From Nocardioides immobilis (lineage in GTDB: Bacteria; Actinomycetota; Actinomycetes; Propionibacteriales; Nocardioidaceae): 64,000 nt of DNA. The translations under genes and the position numbers were made by a program. Every line of letters starts with the position of its first letter. The first letter of the stretch is position 1. The notes below the pieces were generated by a model, which worked only from the letters and a program-made list of their open reading frames with translations, did not search any database and had not been told where the DNA came from. The DNA is taken from positions 124,001 to 188,000 of the forward strand of contig NZ_QXGH01000015.1 in NCBI RefSeq assembly GCF_003515065.1, read 5' to 3'. Positions 21,292-30,065 of the stretch are shown piece by piece.

Positions 21292-21320
21292 TGCAGGTTC
21301 CTGCGCTGCAGGAACCTGCA
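21292..21320 (+). terminator. Hairpin after dapB
   Basis: Perfect 13-bp arms (21292-21304 and 21308-21320) with a 3-nt loop, 16 bases after the dapB stop. A second GC-rich hairpin (21337-21344/21349-21356, TCCG loop) follows at once. No T tract. Together they probably separate dapB from the M4 protease gene. Confidence 0.6.
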
Positions 21321-21415
21321 GGGACGGATTGCTGGCCGCACCGCTCCGGCGGTGCGACTCTCTGCACGCCCGGCGTAACTGTCGACGCCGGAACCCCCAC
21401 GCAAGGAGCAGAACC

Positions 21416-23056
21416 GTGCAGAATCCAGGGCGCCGAACCCGGTCCCACCTGGCAGCGGTCACCGCCGCAGCCGCCGCGCTTGCCACGCTCACCCTCGGAC
21501 TCCCGTCCGGTGCGTCCAGTGCACCCACGCCGGCCGCCAAGCCCGACGGCGACCGGGTCGCCGAGAAGGCGATCGCTGCGCTCCGCGACCACCCCCTGGT
21601 CGCCCGCGCGACCCGTGGTCAGGCCTTCTCCGCCACCGCTACGCTCCGCGACGCCGACGGCAGCACCCACGTGCGCGTGCAGCGCACCTTCCGCGGGCTC
21701 CCGGTCGTCGGCGGCGACCTCGTCGTCCACCAGGGTCCCGGTGCGGCGTGGGAGGGCGTCAGCCAGACGCTCTCCGCTCCTGTCCGGGTCTCGGTGCGCC
21801 CGACGGTCGGGCACATCCGGGCCGAGCGCGCCGTCACCGCCAAGGACCGGGTGACCCGGGAGATCCGCAAGGTCCGGGTCGAGGGCTCGCCGCGGCTCGT
21901 GGTCGACGCCATCGGTGGTGCGCCGCGACTCGCGTGGGAGTTCACCACCGGTGGCCGCTACGCGGACGGCACCCCGAGCCGGCTGCTCAGCTACGTCGAC
22001 GCCCGCACCGGCGACATCATCCGGCGCGAGGAGCGGATCCAGACGACGGACGGGGAGGGCCAGTCGCTCTACAGCGGCACCGTCGACCTCGAGGTGACGC
22101 CGTCCGGGTGGTCGTACCAGCTCAAGGACCCGACCCGCGGCAACACCTACACGACCGACATGAACAACCGGACCGACAGCCTGTTCTGCACGCTGTTCGG
22201 CGTCGGCTGCTCCAACGGCACCCTCATCACCAGCACCGACACCTCGTTCGGCAACGGCTCGACCAGCAGCCGCGAGTCGGCAGGGGTCGACGCGCAGTAC
22301 GGCACCAACGTCACCTGGGACTACTTCCAGCAGATCCACGGTCGCAACGGCATCTTCGGCAACGGCACCGGTTCCTTCAACCGGGTCCACTACGGCAACA
22401 AGTACGTCAACGCGTTCTGGGACGGCACCAAGATGACGTACGGCGACGGCGACGGCGTCTCCTTCGGCCCGCTGGTCTCGCTCGACGTGGCCGGGCACGA
22501 GATGTCCCATGGTGTCACCGAGAACACCGCCGGCCTGACGTACTCGGGTGAGTCCGGCGGCATCAACGAGGCCACGTCCGACATCTTCGGCACGATGGTC
22601 GAGTTCCACGCCTCCAACGGCGAGGACCCCGCTGACTACTACATCGGCGAGGAGTTCGACCTGGCGCAGCACGACGGCTTCCGGCGGATGGACAACCCGT
22701 CCCTCGACGGCAGCTCGCACTCCTGCTGGAGCACGACCACCAAGAACGTCGACGTGCACTACTCCTCGGGTGTCGGCAACCACTTCTTCTACCTGCTCGC
22801 CGAGGGCTCGGGTCCGAAGGACATCGGCGGCAAGGCCCACAACTCGCCGACCTGCAACGGGTCGACGGTCCTCGGCATCGGCCGCGCCGCGGCCGAGAAG
22901 ATCTGGTTCCGGGCGCTCACGGTCTACATGACGTCGGGCACCACCTACGCGCAGGCGCGGGCCGCGACCCTGAACGCGGCGACCGACCTGTTCGGTGCGA
23001 CCAGCACCCAGCGGGCCGCCGTCGCCACCGCGTGGAGCGCCGTCAACGTGAACTGA
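21416..23056 (+). CDS. Secreted M4 (thermolysin-like) neutral metalloprotease
   Basis: Predicted exported zinc protease of 546 residues. A Sec signal peptide (to about residue 37) precedes an FTP/PepSY-type propeptide (RTFRGLPVVGGDLVVHQ...) and the catalytic domain. Zinc ligands HEMSH (361-365) and the Glu in GGINEATSDIFG, plus the active-site His in VDVHYSSGVGNHFFY, are all present. GTG 21416 has an AAGGAG SD 7 bases upstream. Likely calcium-stabilised and self-activating like other M4 enzymes. Monocistronic. Confidence 0.92.
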   Translation: MQNPGRRTRSHLAAVTAAAAALATLTLGLPSGASSAPTPAAKPDGDRVAEKAIAALRDHPLVARATRGQAFSATATLRDADGSTHVRVQRTFRGLPVVGGDLVVHQGPGAAWEGVSQTLSAPVRVSVRPTVGHIRAERAVTAKDRVTREIRKVRVEGSPRLVVDAIGGAPRLAWEFTTGGRYADGTPSRLLSYVDARTGDIIRREERIQTTDGEGQSLYSGTVDLEVTPSGWSYQLKDPTRGNTYTTDMNNRTDSLFCTLFGVGCSNGTLITSTDTSFGNGSTSSRESAGVDAQYGTNVTWDYFQQIHGRNGIFGNGTGSFNRVHYGNKYVNAFWDGTKMTYGDGDGVSFGPLVSLDVAGHEMSHGVTENTAGLTYSGESGGINEATSDIFGTMVEFHASNGEDPADYYIGEEFDLAQHDGFRRMDNPSLDGSSHSCWSTTTKNVDVHYSSGVGNHFFYLLAEGSGPKDIGGKAHNSPTCNGSTVLGIGRAAAEKIWFRALTVYMTSGTTYAQARAATLNAATDLFGATSTQRAAVATAWSAVNVN

Positions 23057-23073
23057 CCTGCACCACCTGCCAG

Positions 23074-23105
23074 GGAGTGCGTCGGACCTTCGTCCGGCGC
23101 ACTCC
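23074..23105. terminator. Terminator hairpin between M4 protease and fic gene
   Basis: Arms 23074-23086 and 23093-23105 form a 13-bp stem with one wobble and a CCTTCG loop, between two convergent genes; probably bidirectional. Confidence 0.65.
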
Positions 23106-23144
23106 TTGCACGTCACGAGGCCGCCCGCGGGCGAGCAGACTCCT

Positions 23145-24386
23145 TCATTGCTCGGCCCGGCGCCACCGAGCCGACGGGGCAGCGCGGACCCCGATGCGGT
23201 CTTCCAGGTCACGCAGCTCGGTCATCACGTCGGCCGCGACCCAGATCCGGTTCCTGCCTCCGCCGGTGATCTCGTGAAGGACCCGGGCTTCCTCGAGCCG
23301 GTCGATGGCGTCATAGGTCCGCGCACGGGAGGACCCGGTGATGTCCTCGGCTCGGGCGATGTCGAGGATCGGGGCACGGAGCAGGCCGTCAACGAGCGTT
23401 CGCGGGGACGACCCTCGGCGCGCACGGACGAGGTCGTGCCAGCGGGCGGGGAGGTCGGCGAGGCGGTCGGCGGACTCGACGGAGGCGTCAGCAGCGGCGA
23501 GCGCGCTCTGAGCGACGTACTCGGTGATCGAGTCGGAATCGCCCTGGCGGTAGTCGCGAAGCCGGTCGAAGTACTCGTCCACGTCGGAGAGCATCGCTGC
23601 GGCGACCGGCACCGTGACGGAGATGGTGATCTGTCGGCGGCGTAGAGCGGCGCCGATGAGGCCGCGGCCGACGCGGCCGTTGCCGTCAGTGAACGGATGG
23701 ATGGCCTCGAACTGGGCATGGACGATGGCGGCCTGGGAGATCGCGCTGAGGTCGTTGCGGTTGGCGAAGCTGATCAGGTCGGCCATGAGTGGGCCGACGT
23801 CTTCGGGCGGGGGCGGGACGTGGACGGCGCTGATGGGGCTGAAGTCGCTCCCGCCGATCCAGCTCTGCTGCTGGCGATAGCGCCCGGCCCAAGCGCCCTC
23901 GAGGCGGTCGTCGCGGAGGAGCGCGTGGTGGGCGTCGAGGATCGCCTGCTCGGTGAGGGGCGCTGCTTCATTGCAGGAGTCGGTGAGGGTGGTGAGGGCC
24001 TGACCGGCGGCGACGGTCCGGCGCGCTTTGTCGCTGGCCTCCTCGCCGAGGCTGGCCCGGGCAATGTCGTCCATGTCGGCGTAGATGTGCTCGATCTTGG
24101 ACGAAGCGACGGCTTCAGTGCGTACGAGAAGCTCTCCCAGTCCGCGGAGGTGCTCAGCTCGGGATTCGAGGGCGCTGATGCGTTGAGCTGCTGCTTCGCA
24201 CGCTGCCGTGGTTTCGGGGGCGACGTCGACGCGATGGTTGGCGATTCGGGCGGGGATCTCGACGGAGATGGCGGAGAGGATCCGCTCGCGTTGGTGGGGA
24301 CGGGAGCCGTCGAGGCCGCGTTGGTCGGGATTGGTGCGCCATGGGCGCTGTTCGACGGCCGCTGCCGGCCACGCGGAGTCGGCCAT
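23145..24386 (-). CDS. Fic family protein with C-terminal winged-helix-like region
   Basis: Predicted AMP-transferase (or related nucleotidyl transferase) of 413 residues. The active-site motif HPFTDGNGRVGR is complete at 230-241 (catalytic His230). An N-terminal helix SSKIEH (95-100) corresponds to the class II inhibitory motif [S/T]xxxE[G/N], with the key Glu99 kept but His in place of Gly/Asn. The C-terminal 70 residues (DIARAEDITGSSRARTYDAIDRLEE...) look like a helix-turn-helix, as in many Fic_N/Fic proteins. A strong AAAGGAGG SD precedes ATG 24386. The upstream double palindrome suggests autoregulation. Target unknown. Confidence 0.88.
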   Translation of the reverse strand: MADSAWPAAAVEQRPWRTNPDQRGLDGSRPHQRERILSAISVEIPARIANHRVDVAPETTAACEAAAQRISALESRAEHLRGLGELLVRTEAVASSKIEHIYADMDDIARASLGEEASDKARRTVAAGQALTTLTDSCNEAAPLTEQAILDAHHALLRDDRLEGAWAGRYRQQQSWIGGSDFSPISAVHVPPPPEDVGPLMADLISFANRNDLSAISQAAIVHAQFEAIHPFTDGNGRVGRGLIGAALRRRQITISVTVPVAAAMLSDVDEYFDRLRDYRQGDSDSITEYVAQSALAAADASVESADRLADLPARWHDLVRARRGSSPRTLVDGLLRAPILDIARAEDITGSSRARTYDAIDRLEEARVLHEITGGGRNRIWVAADVMTELRDLEDRIGVRAAPSARWRRAEQ

Positions 24387-24398
24387 GGCGCCTCCTTT

Positions 24399-24477
24399 GG
24401 TAACTGAAACCTCTGCCCACCACAGTATCAGTTACTGCGGTAACCGATATTAAGATCCTCGCTGAGTATCGGTTACC
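24399..24477. promoter_or_regulatory. Double-palindrome operator upstream of the fic gene
   Basis: Four half-sites of the form GGTAACYGAWA alternate in orientation: 24399-24410, 24424-24435 (inverted), 24439-24450 and 24465-24477 (inverted). They make two palindromes repeated with a 40-41 bp period, plus an inner short-spaced dyad formed by the middle two. The stretch is AT-rich for this genome and contains a minus-strand TAATAT (24452-24447) that could be a -10 box. Likely binding site for a HTH regulator, perhaps the Fic protein itself. Confidence 0.6.
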
Positions 24478-24488
24478 ACCGACGACGA

Positions 24489-25031
24489 TCAGGCGATCGC
24501 GGTGTGGAGCCGCACCTGCTTGACAGTGCCGGCGCCGGTCTCGTCGGCGAGCTCGCGGCTGGCTCCGTCGGGCGCCCAGCCGGCGCCCGACAGGAACGCG
24601 CGGGCGTCGTCGTCGGTGCTGTCGATCCAGCACGCGACCCGGGTGAAGCCGTCGGCCAGCAAGGTGTCGACCGCTGCCTGCAGCAGTCGCGACCCATGCC
24701 CCTGCCGGAGGTGACCGGGGTCGACGGTGAACTCGCCCAGCTCGCCGTCGACGACCGGGTCGGCGTCAGGGTCGGTGGCCGGGCCGGTCAGGACGAACCC
24801 GACCACGAGGTTCCGCTCGAGCGCAACGAGTGCCCGGTGGCGCGCCTCCGGGGGGCGGGCGAGGGACTGCTCCCACGCGGCGGCATGCGTCTCAGGATCG
24901 AGGCCGCGCTCGGCCAGCAGCTGCGGCAGAAGCGCGTCGTACCGCTGCTGCCAGGCGCGGAGCTGGACGGAGGCGATGCCGGCGGCGTCCTGGGACCAGG
25001 CGACGCGGACAGAGACGTCGGCGGTCGGCAT
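24489..25031 (-). CDS. GNAT family N-acetyltransferase
   Basis: Acetyl-CoA-dependent acyltransferase of about 180 residues, substrate unknown. The acetyl-CoA loop (motif A) is GEFTVDPGHLRQGHGSRLLQAAVD, and motif B follows (GFTRVACWIDSTDDDARAFLSGAGW). I start it at ATG 25031; the frame is open further upstream but those residues overlap the divergent promoter of the aldo/keto reductase. It lies upstream of fic on the same strand, separated by the operator. Confidence 0.82.
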   Translation of the reverse strand: MPTADVSVRVAWSQDAAGIASVQLRAWQQRYDALLPQLLAERGLDPETHAAAWEQSLARPPEARHRALVALERNLVVGFVLTGPATDPDADPVVDGELGEFTVDPGHLRQGHGSRLLQAAVDTLLADGFTRVACWIDSTDDDARAFLSGAGWAPDGASRELADETGAGTVKQVRLHTAIA

Positions 25032-25080
25032 GCCCTCATCCTCGCAGGGCCCTTTCGGCAGCGTGGATAGGGTCGGCGAC

Positions 25081-26076
25081 ATGGAGATCCGCAACCTCGG
25101 AGCGAGCGGCCTGAAGATCTCGGCCATCGCCTACGGCAACTGGCTCACCCATGGCTCCCAGGTCGAGGAGGAGTCCGCGCTCGCGTGCGTCCGGCAGGCG
25201 CTCGACGAGGGCATCACGACCTTCGACACCGCCGACGTCTATGCCAACACCGCGGCCGAGAGCGTCCTCGGCAAGGCGCTCGCGGGGGAGCGCCGCGAGG
25301 GCCTGGAGATCTTCACCAAGGTCTTCTGGCCGACCGGCCCGGGCGCCCACAACGACAAGGGCCTGTCCCGCAAGCACATCCTGGAGTCGATCGACGGCTC
25401 GCTGCGTCGGCTGGGCACCGACTACGTGGACCTCTACCAGGCGCACCGCTACGACCACGGCACGCCGCTGGAGGAGACGATGGTGGCGTTCGCCGACGTC
25501 GTCCGCTCCGGGAAGGCGCTCTACATCGGCGTCTCGGAGTGGCGGGCCGAGGAGATCCGGGCGGCTGCGGAGCTGGCGCGCGAGCTGCGGGTGCCGCTGG
25601 TGTCGAACCAGCCGCAGTACTCCCTGCTCTGGCGGGTCATCGAGCCCGAGGTCGTCCCGGCCTGCCGTGAGCTCGGGATCGGGCAGATCGTGTGGTCGCC
25701 GATCGCCCAGGGCGTGCTGACCGGCAAGTACCTCCCCGGTCAGGCACCGCCGGCCGGGTCCCGCGCGACCGACGACAAGGGCGGCGCCGACATGATCTCG
25801 CGCTGGCTCGAGGACGACGTCCTGGAGCGGGTGCAGCAGCTGCGCCCGATCGCCGACGGGGTCGGGCTCAGCCTGGCTCAGCTGGCGGTCGCCTGGGTGC
25901 TGCAGAACGACAACGTCTCCGCCGCGATCATCGGCGCCTCACGGCCCGAGCAGGTCACCGAGAACGTCAAGGCGGCCGGGGTCGAGCTCGACGAGGCGAC
26001 GCTCCGTGACATCGACGAGGTGGTCGGGCCGGTCGTCACCTCGGACCCGGCGCTGACGAAGTCCCCGAGGCTCTAG
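25081..26076 (+). CDS. Aldo/keto reductase
   Basis: NADPH-dependent oxidoreductase of 331 residues in the Kv-beta/YghZ-like branch. Features: N-terminal MEIRNLGASGLKISAIAYGNW, catalytic FDTADVYANTAAESVLGKAL (Asp-Tyr of the tetrad), a Lys in EIFTKVFWP, the QAHRYDHGTPLEETM His region, and a C-terminal NADPH site GASRPEQVTENVKAAG. Physiological substrate unknown. ATG start is unambiguous. Its TAG overlaps the stop of the convergent gene: CTAG at 26073-26076 supplies both stop codons. Confidence 0.9.
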   Translation: MEIRNLGASGLKISAIAYGNWLTHGSQVEEESALACVRQALDEGITTFDTADVYANTAAESVLGKALAGERREGLEIFTKVFWPTGPGAHNDKGLSRKHILESIDGSLRRLGTDYVDLYQAHRYDHGTPLEETMVAFADVVRSGKALYIGVSEWRAEEIRAAAELARELRVPLVSNQPQYSLLWRVIEPEVVPACRELGIGQIVWSPIAQGVLTGKYLPGQAPPAGSRATDDKGGADMISRWLEDDVLERVQQLRPIADGVGLSLAQLAVAWVLQNDNVSAAIIGASRPEQVTENVKAAGVELDEATLRDIDEVVGPVVTSDPALTKSPRL

Positions 26077-26654
26077 CGGTATTCCTCGGGGAGGTCCTGG
26101 CCGATCTTGACCTTCGCCTTGGGCATCCGCATGAACTTCATCTGCAGCGACCGCATCACGGCGTAGTAGGTCGTGCCCTTGAGGGGCTCGCCGGGGAACC
26201 GTCGGGCGAGCTCCTTGCGGAGCCGGAACCGCAGCAGCACCAGGTCGACGATGACGAACAGGAAGGTTGCCATCATCACCAGCGACGAGGCGCCGACAGC
26301 CGCGGTGTACTGCAGGATCATGGTGATGATCAGCAGCGGGATCAGCATCTCCACGATGCTGAACCGGCGGTCGACGTAGTCGCGGATGAAGCGTCGTACC
26401 GGCCCCTTGTCGCGGGGGAAGAGGTACTTCTCCTCCCCGGTCTTCATCGCCTCGCGGATCTTGCGGCTGTCCTCAGTGCGCACCTGGCGCTGCCGGGCGG
26501 CGAGCTCCTTGCGGGTGCGCGGCGCGCGCGCCTTGGCCTTGGCGAGGGCCTCGGCCTCCTTGCGCTTGGGCGTGGGACGACCCTTCCCGTCCGGCTTGTA
26601 CGGGACGAGCTCCGTGGTCTCGGACTCGGACTTGGTACGGCGGAACACGCTCAT
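26073..26654 (-). CDS. DUF3043 domain membrane protein
   Basis: Actinobacterial DUF3043 protein of 193 residues. A long basic, charged N-terminal region (RTRKELAARQRQVRTEDSRKIREAMKTGEE) is followed by RDKGPVRRFIRDYVDRRFSIVEM and two transmembrane helices (about residues 98-140), then LRKELARRFPGEPLKGTTYYAVMRSLQMKF. Function unknown. I start at ATG 26654; an upstream start at 26672 would add six residues. It is 10 bases downstream of nadA and probably in the same mRNA. Confidence 0.85.
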   Translation of the reverse strand: MSVFRRTKSESETTELVPYKPDGKGRPTPKRKEAEALAKAKARAPRTRKELAARQRQVRTEDSRKIREAMKTGEEKYLFPRDKGPVRRFIRDYVDRRFSIVEMLIPLLIITMILQYTAAVGASSLVMMATFLFVIVDLVLLRFRLRKELARRFPGEPLKGTTYYAVMRSLQMKFMRMPKAKVKIGQDLPEEYR

Positions 26655-26682
26655 CGCCCTCGTTTTCGGCACAGGTTGCTGG

Positions 26683-27867
26683 TCAGTCTCGGTGGCTCTT
26701 GCCCGGCAGGTCGAGCATCCGCTGCAGCGCGACGAGCGCCTCCCGCTCGGTCTGGGGGTCGACCTCGATCCGGTTGACGACGACGCCCTCGACCAGCGAC
26801 TCCATCGCCCACACGAAGTGGGGGAGGTCGATCCGGTTCATCGTCGAGCAGTAGCAGACGTTGCGGTCGAGGAAGACGATGTTCTTGTCCGGGTGGGCGT
26901 TGGCCAGCCGCTGCACCAGGTTGAGCTCGGTGCCGATCGCCCAGCTGGAGCCGGCCGGCGCCGCCTCGATGGTCTTGATGATGTACTCGGTCGACCCGAC
27001 GAAGTCGGCCTTGAGCACGACCTCGTGCTGGCACTCCGGGTGCACGATCACGTTGAGGTCGGAGATCTTCGCCCGCAGGTCGTCGATGACGTCGGCCGAG
27101 AAGCGCCCGTGCACGGAGCAGTGGCCCTTCCAGAGGATCATCTTCGCGGCGCGGAGCTCCTCGACGGTCAGCCCGCCGTTCGGCTTGTGCGGGTTCCAGA
27201 CGACGCAGTCGTCGAGGCTCAGGCCCAGCTTGAGGACCGCCGTGTTGCGGCCGAGGTGCTGGTCGGGGAAGAAGAGGACCTTGGTGTCCGGGTTGTCGGG
27301 CCCCTTCTGCTCGAAGGCCCAGTCGAGGGCGACCTCGGCATTGGACGAGGTGCACACCACGCCGCCGTTGCGGCCGCAGAACGCCTTGATGGCGGCGGTG
27401 GAGTTCATGTAGGTCACCGGCACGACCTGGTGCTGGACGCCGGCGGCGGCCAGCGCCTCCCAGGCGGTCTCGACCTGCGCGATCCGCGCCATGTCGGCCA
27501 TGGAGCAGCCGGCGGCGAGGTCGGGGAGGATCACCTGCTGGTGCGGGCCGGTCAGGATGTCGGCCGACTCGGCCATGAAGTGCACCCCGCAGAACACGAT
27601 GTACTCGGCCTCCGGGCGCGCGGCGGCGTCACGGGCCAGCTTGAACGAGTCGCCGGTCACGTCGGCGAACTGGATCACCTCGTCGCGCTGGTAGTGGTGC
27701 CCGAGCACGAAGACCTTGTCGCCGAGCGCTTCCTTGGCGGCCCGGGCCCGTGCGACGAGGTCGGGGTCGGAGGCCGCGGGCAGGTCGCCCGGGCACTCGA
27801 CACCGCGCTCCGAGAGCTGGTCGGTGCCGCGGCCGAGCGGTAGCAGCGGGAGGTCGACGGTGGTCAT
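26683..27867 (-). CDS. nadA: Quinolinate synthase
   Basis: Condenses iminoaspartate with dihydroxyacetone phosphate to quinolinate for NAD synthesis, using a [4Fe-4S] cluster. The 394 residues include VFVLGHHYQRDEVIQFADVTGDSFKLAR, FCGVHFMAESADIL (cluster Cys), PDLAAGCSMADM, and ECQHEVV with the second Cys; a late NRNVCYCSTMNRI supplies the third. No nadB or nadC is adjacent, so the pathway is dispersed or lies outside the window. Confidence 0.95.
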   Translation of the reverse strand: MTTVDLPLLPLGRGTDQLSERGVECPGDLPAASDPDLVARARAAKEALGDKVFVLGHHYQRDEVIQFADVTGDSFKLARDAAARPEAEYIVFCGVHFMAESADILTGPHQQVILPDLAAGCSMADMARIAQVETAWEALAAAGVQHQVVPVTYMNSTAAIKAFCGRNGGVVCTSSNAEVALDWAFEQKGPDNPDTKVLFFPDQHLGRNTAVLKLGLSLDDCVVWNPHKPNGGLTVEELRAAKMILWKGHCSVHGRFSADVIDDLRAKISDLNVIVHPECQHEVVLKADFVGSTEYIIKTIEAAPAGSSWAIGTELNLVQRLANAHPDKNIVFLDRNVCYCSTMNRIDLPHFVWAMESLVEGVVVNRIEVDPQTEREALVALQRMLDLPGKSHRD

Positions 27868-27889
27868 GCACCAATCCTACGGTGGGGTC

Positions 27890-30058
27890 ATGTCGGTCGA
27901 GACCAAGGTCACTTACTGCAGGATCTGTGAGCCGCTGTGCGGGCTCGTCGCCACGGTCGAGGACGGCACGGTCACCCAGCTGCGCCCCGACTCCGAGCAC
28001 CCCTTGTCGCGGGGCCAGGCATGTCCCAAGGGGATCGCCTTCGTCGACATCCAGAACGACCCCGACCGGGTGCTCCACCCGCTCAAGCGCAACGAGCAGG
28101 GGGAGTTCGAGCGCGTGTCGTGGGAGTCGGCGCTGGACGACATCGTGGCACGGCTCCGCGCCCTCCCGCGCGACTCGATCGGCGGCTACCTGGGCAACCC
28201 GCCGGCGTTCTCCTACTCCCACGCCACCTGGTTCGCGGCGTTCATGCGCGCACTCGGGACCAAGCACACCTACAGCGCCGGCAGCCAGGACATCAACAGC
28301 CGGTTCGCGGCGAGCGCCCTGCTGTACGGCAGCGTCACCCAGCTGCCGTTCCCCGACCTGCCCCGCACCGACTTCCTGCTGATGCTCGGCGCCAACCCGC
28401 TGGTGTCCCACGGCAGCGCCCTCAACGCGCCGCGGATCAAGGACCAGCTCAACGGCATCGCCAAGCGCGGTGGCCGGGTGGTCGTGGTCGACCCGCGGCG
28501 CACCGAGACGGCGCGCGCCTACGAGCACGTCCCGGTGCGGCCCGACTCGGACGCCTGGCTGCTGCTCTCGATGCTGCACGTGATCTTCGCCGACGGCCTC
28601 GCCGACGAGGCCGCGATCCGCGAGCAGACCGTCGGCGTCGACGCCGTACGGCGCGCAGCCGCGCAGCACCCCCCGGAGGAGACCGAGGCGCGGACGGGTG
28701 TCCCCGCCGACGTCGTACGACGCCTCGCGCGGGACTTCGCGACCGCTCCCAGCGCGACGGCGTACGGCCGCACGGGATCCTGCCTCGGCCGGCACGCGAC
28801 GGTGGTGGGAGCGCTGATCGACGTCCTCGCGATCGTCACCGGCAACCTGGACCGGGCCGGCGGCACGCTGTTCTCCCGCGGGGTGATCCCGATCGAGGAG
28901 CTGGCCGAGCGGGCCGGCCTGGCGACGTACGCCACGGACCGTTCGCGGCTGGGTGGCTTCGTCGACGTGCTCGGCAGCTACCCGGCCGTGCTGATGGCCG
29001 ACGAGATCACGACGCCCGGCAAGGGGCAGCTGCGCGCGCTGTTCGTCAGTGCCGGCAACCCGGTGCTCTCGGTGCCCAACGGCCCGAAGCTCGCCGAGGC
29101 GCTGCCCCAGCTGGAGCTGATGGTGTCGCTGGACCTCTACGTCAACGACACCAACCGGTACGCCGACTACATCCTGCCGGCCACGACCTGGCTCGAGCGC
29201 GAGGACTTCCCGATCGCGGTCGCGTCGGCCGCTCCGACCCCGTTCTTCCAGGTCGCCGAGCCCGTCGTGCCGCCGCGTGGCGAGGCCCGGCAGGAATGGG
29301 CCGTGTACGACGAGATCGCGACCCGCATCGGGGTCGAGCCGCTCGGCGTCGGCCTGCTGCAGAAGCTGGCACCGCTCACGACCCGGCTGCCGGTCCGCGC
29401 CAACCCTCGCTTCCTCTTCGAGCTGCTGCTGCGGATCGGCCCGCACGGCGACCGGTTCGGGCTGCGTCGTGGCGGCATCAACGCCCGCAAGCTGCGCGCG
29501 CTGCCGCACGGCGTCGTGCTCGACGAGTACGCCGCGACCGGCCTGCGCAAGCACGCCGTCCGCCACCGCGGCCACCGGGTGCGCCTCGACCCGCCGGCTC
29601 TCGTCGAGGAGCTGGCCCGGCTGGGCGACCGGCACGACGAGGACCCCGACTACCCGCTCCGCCTCATCGGGCTGCGCGAGCAGCGCTCGCACAACTCCTG
29701 GATGCACAACAGCCCGAGCCTGATGAAGGGCGCCGGGCGCAAGCACCAGGCGCGCATCAACCCCGCCGACGCGGACGCGGCCGGTGTCCTCGACGGGGCG
29801 ATTGTCCGGATCCGCTCCCGGTTCGGCGAGATCGAGACCCTCGCGCTGGTGACCGACGACGTCGGCCCCGGCACGGTCGCCGTCCCGCACGGTTGGGGCC
29901 ACGTGGGCGGAGGTTGGGAGCTGGCCAACAAGTCCGGCGGCGCCAACAGCAACCGGCTCGCGTCGAGCGAGCTCGGCGACGTCGAGCGGCTCGGCGGCAT
30001 GGCCCACCTCAACGGCATCGCCGTCGCGATCGAGGCCGTGGCGCCAGCCGCTCTCTAG
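27890..30058 (+). CDS. Molybdopterin-dependent oxidoreductase (copy 2)
   Basis: Predicted cytoplasmic enzyme of 722 residues, paralogous to the 12553-14655 protein. Cysteines C10, C13, C17 and C45 (CRICEPLC...CPKG) bind a [4Fe-4S] cluster. Molybdopterin motifs LMLGANPLVSHGSALNAP and [18 protein letters not shown] are aligned with copy 1, as are the C-terminal NSWMHNSPSLMKG and VPHGWGHVGGGWEL. Near the expected metal-ligand position I read SAGSQDINSRFAASALLYG, without the Cys/Sec seen in formate dehydrogenases, so the chemistry is uncertain. Divergent from nadA across 22 bases. Confidence 0.85.
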   Translation: MSVETKVTYCRICEPLCGLVATVEDGTVTQLRPDSEHPLSRGQACPKGIAFVDIQNDPDRVLHPLKRNEQGEFERVSWESALDDIVARLRALPRDSIGGYLGNPPAFSYSHATWFAAFMRALGTKHTYSAGSQDINSRFAASALLYGSVTQLPFPDLPRTDFLLMLGANPLVSHGSALNAPRIKDQLNGIAKRGGRVVVVDPRRTETARAYEHVPVRPDSDAWLLLSMLHVIFADGLADEAAIREQTVGVDAVRRAAAQHPPEETEARTGVPADVVRRLARDFATAPSATAYGRTGSCLGRHATVVGALIDVLAIVTGNLDRAGGTLFSRGVIPIEELAERAGLATYATDRSRLGGFVDVLGSYPAVLMADEITTPGKGQLRALFVSAGNPVLSVPNGPKLAEALPQLELMVSLDLYVNDTNRYADYILPATTWLEREDFPIAVASAAPTPFFQVAEPVVPPRGEARQEWAVYDEIATRIGVEPLGVGLLQKLAPLTTRLPVRANPRFLFELLLRIGPHGDRFGLRRGGINARKLRALPHGVVLDEYAATGLRKHAVRHRGHRVRLDPPALVEELARLGDRHDEDPDYPLRLIGLREQRSHNSWMHNSPSLMKGAGRKHQARINPADADAAGVLDGAIVRIRSRFGEIETLALVTDDVGPGTVAVPHGWGHVGGGWELANKSGGANSNRLASSELGDVERLGGMAHLNGIAVAIEAVAPAAL

Positions 30059-30065
30059 GTGCTGG

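Noticed and set aside
21337..21356. Small hairpin before the M4 protease as a riboswitch
   Set aside because: Only 8-bp arms and no conserved core of a known class.
23145..25031. Fic plus GNAT as a toxin-antitoxin pair
   Set aside because: The GNAT gene is separated by the operator and shows no antitoxin features; the Fic protein carries its own inhibitory helix.
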